Assembly: GCF_010820665.1 (NCBI RefSeq)
Contig: NZ_JAAIKC010000004.1
Location: 186,001 to 250,000 of the forward strand
Reading direction: 5' to 3'
Source: Paenibacillus sp. SYP-B3998
GTDB lineage: Bacteria; Bacillota; Bacilli; Paenibacillales; NBRC-103111
DNA: 64,000 nucleotides
Below the pieces are notes generated by a model. It was given only the letters and a program-made list of their open reading frames with translations. It was not told the DNA's origin and made no database searches. The position numbers were made by a program, and so were the translations under genes. Positions 63,909 to 64,000 of this stretch are shown one piece after another. Positions within the stretch are counted from its first letter, which is position 1. The number at the start of each line of letters is the position of its first letter.

Positions 63909-64000
63909 ATGGATGCTTTTTATCGGCCTACGTGGGTTGAAATATCATTAGATGCACTACGAAGTAATATTGAAAGCTTTCAAAAGGTGCTGCCAAGTGG
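63909..64000 (+). CDS. alr: Alanine racemase, 5' part (cut by the window end)
   Basis: First 30 codons: RPTWVEISLDALRSNIESFQ is the standard opening of PLP-dependent alanine racemase, before the active-site Lys motif. GAGGTGG lies upstream. Makes D-alanine for peptidoglycan. ydcC-alr order as in B. subtilis. Confidence 0.9.
   Translation, partial: MDAFYRPTWVEISLDALRSNIESFQKVLPS

Overview
The window looks like chromosomal DNA of an endospore-forming Paenibacillaceae bacterium (Paenibacillus or a close relative). This rests on AGGAGG-type ribosome binding sites with ATG, GTG and TTG starts, a CIRCE-controlled groESL operon, a CotD-like coat protein, and gene order shared with Bacillus subtilis (ydiF - moaC - tatA - tatC - groES - groEL; ywqB - ywqA; ydcC - alr). 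No rRNA, tRNA, CRISPR array or intact transposase was seen.

Housekeeping block (1-11.7 kb): a large membrane protein with an alkaline-phosphatase-like extracytoplasmic domain, an ABC-F ATPase, a decayed endonuclease/phosphatase gene, 5-formyl-THF cyclo-ligase, a molybdenum-cofactor cluster (moaC, moaB, moeA-like), the two-component Tat translocase and groESL.

Scarred accessory segment (11.7-20 kb): just after the groEL terminator lies the decayed 3' end of a tyrosine integrase, followed by a secreted Calx-beta protein, several decayed genes, two copies of a 166-bp hairpin-bearing repeat, and a large secreted GH2 enzyme of the exo-beta-D-glucosaminidase type with a C-terminal discoidin-like domain. 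This is probably an old integration site.

Core genes (20-28 kb): a CotD-like spore coat protein, a SWIM-protein/SNF2-helicase pair, and an Fe-S type Rrf2 regulator overlapping a flavin monooxygenase oxygenase gene.

Cell-surface glycan locus (28-61 kb): a divergent O-antigen-ligase/TPR protein (candidate protein O-oligosaccharyltransferase) is followed by about 30 kb of same-strand genes. They supply GDP-mannose/GDP-fucose (gmd, fcl, manC) and dTDP-rhamnose (rmlACBD), a WbaP-like initiating transferase, at least seven glycosyltransferases, a Wzm/Wzt ABC exporter, an MBOAT/AlgJ-like O-acetylation pair and an acyltransferase. The gene content resembles S-layer glycan (slg) clusters of Geobacillus and Paenibacillus. 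From about 31 to 54 kb the DNA is strikingly AT-rich and tightly packed, as expected of an exchangeable cassette; the rml-wbaP end has more ordinary composition.

The most interesting part is 46.06-49.65 kb: a GT-C-like membrane glycosyltransferase, a small EamA/SMR-type transporter, a UbiA-family enzyme with the motifs of decaprenyl-phosphate phosphoribosyltransferase, and a divergent PAP2 phosphatase. Together these could make, flip and use a polyprenyl-phosphate-pentofuranose, a route best known from mycobacterial arabinan synthesis. Also notable are a radical-SAM/pyruvyltransferase fusion, a GT4/GT2 fusion, and a glycosyltransferase with a C-terminal coiled coil of seven 14-residue units.

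Right flank (61-64 kb): a 41-residue membrane protein, an acyltransferase-3 gene, a YdcC-like LolA-fold lipoprotein and the start of alanine racemase.
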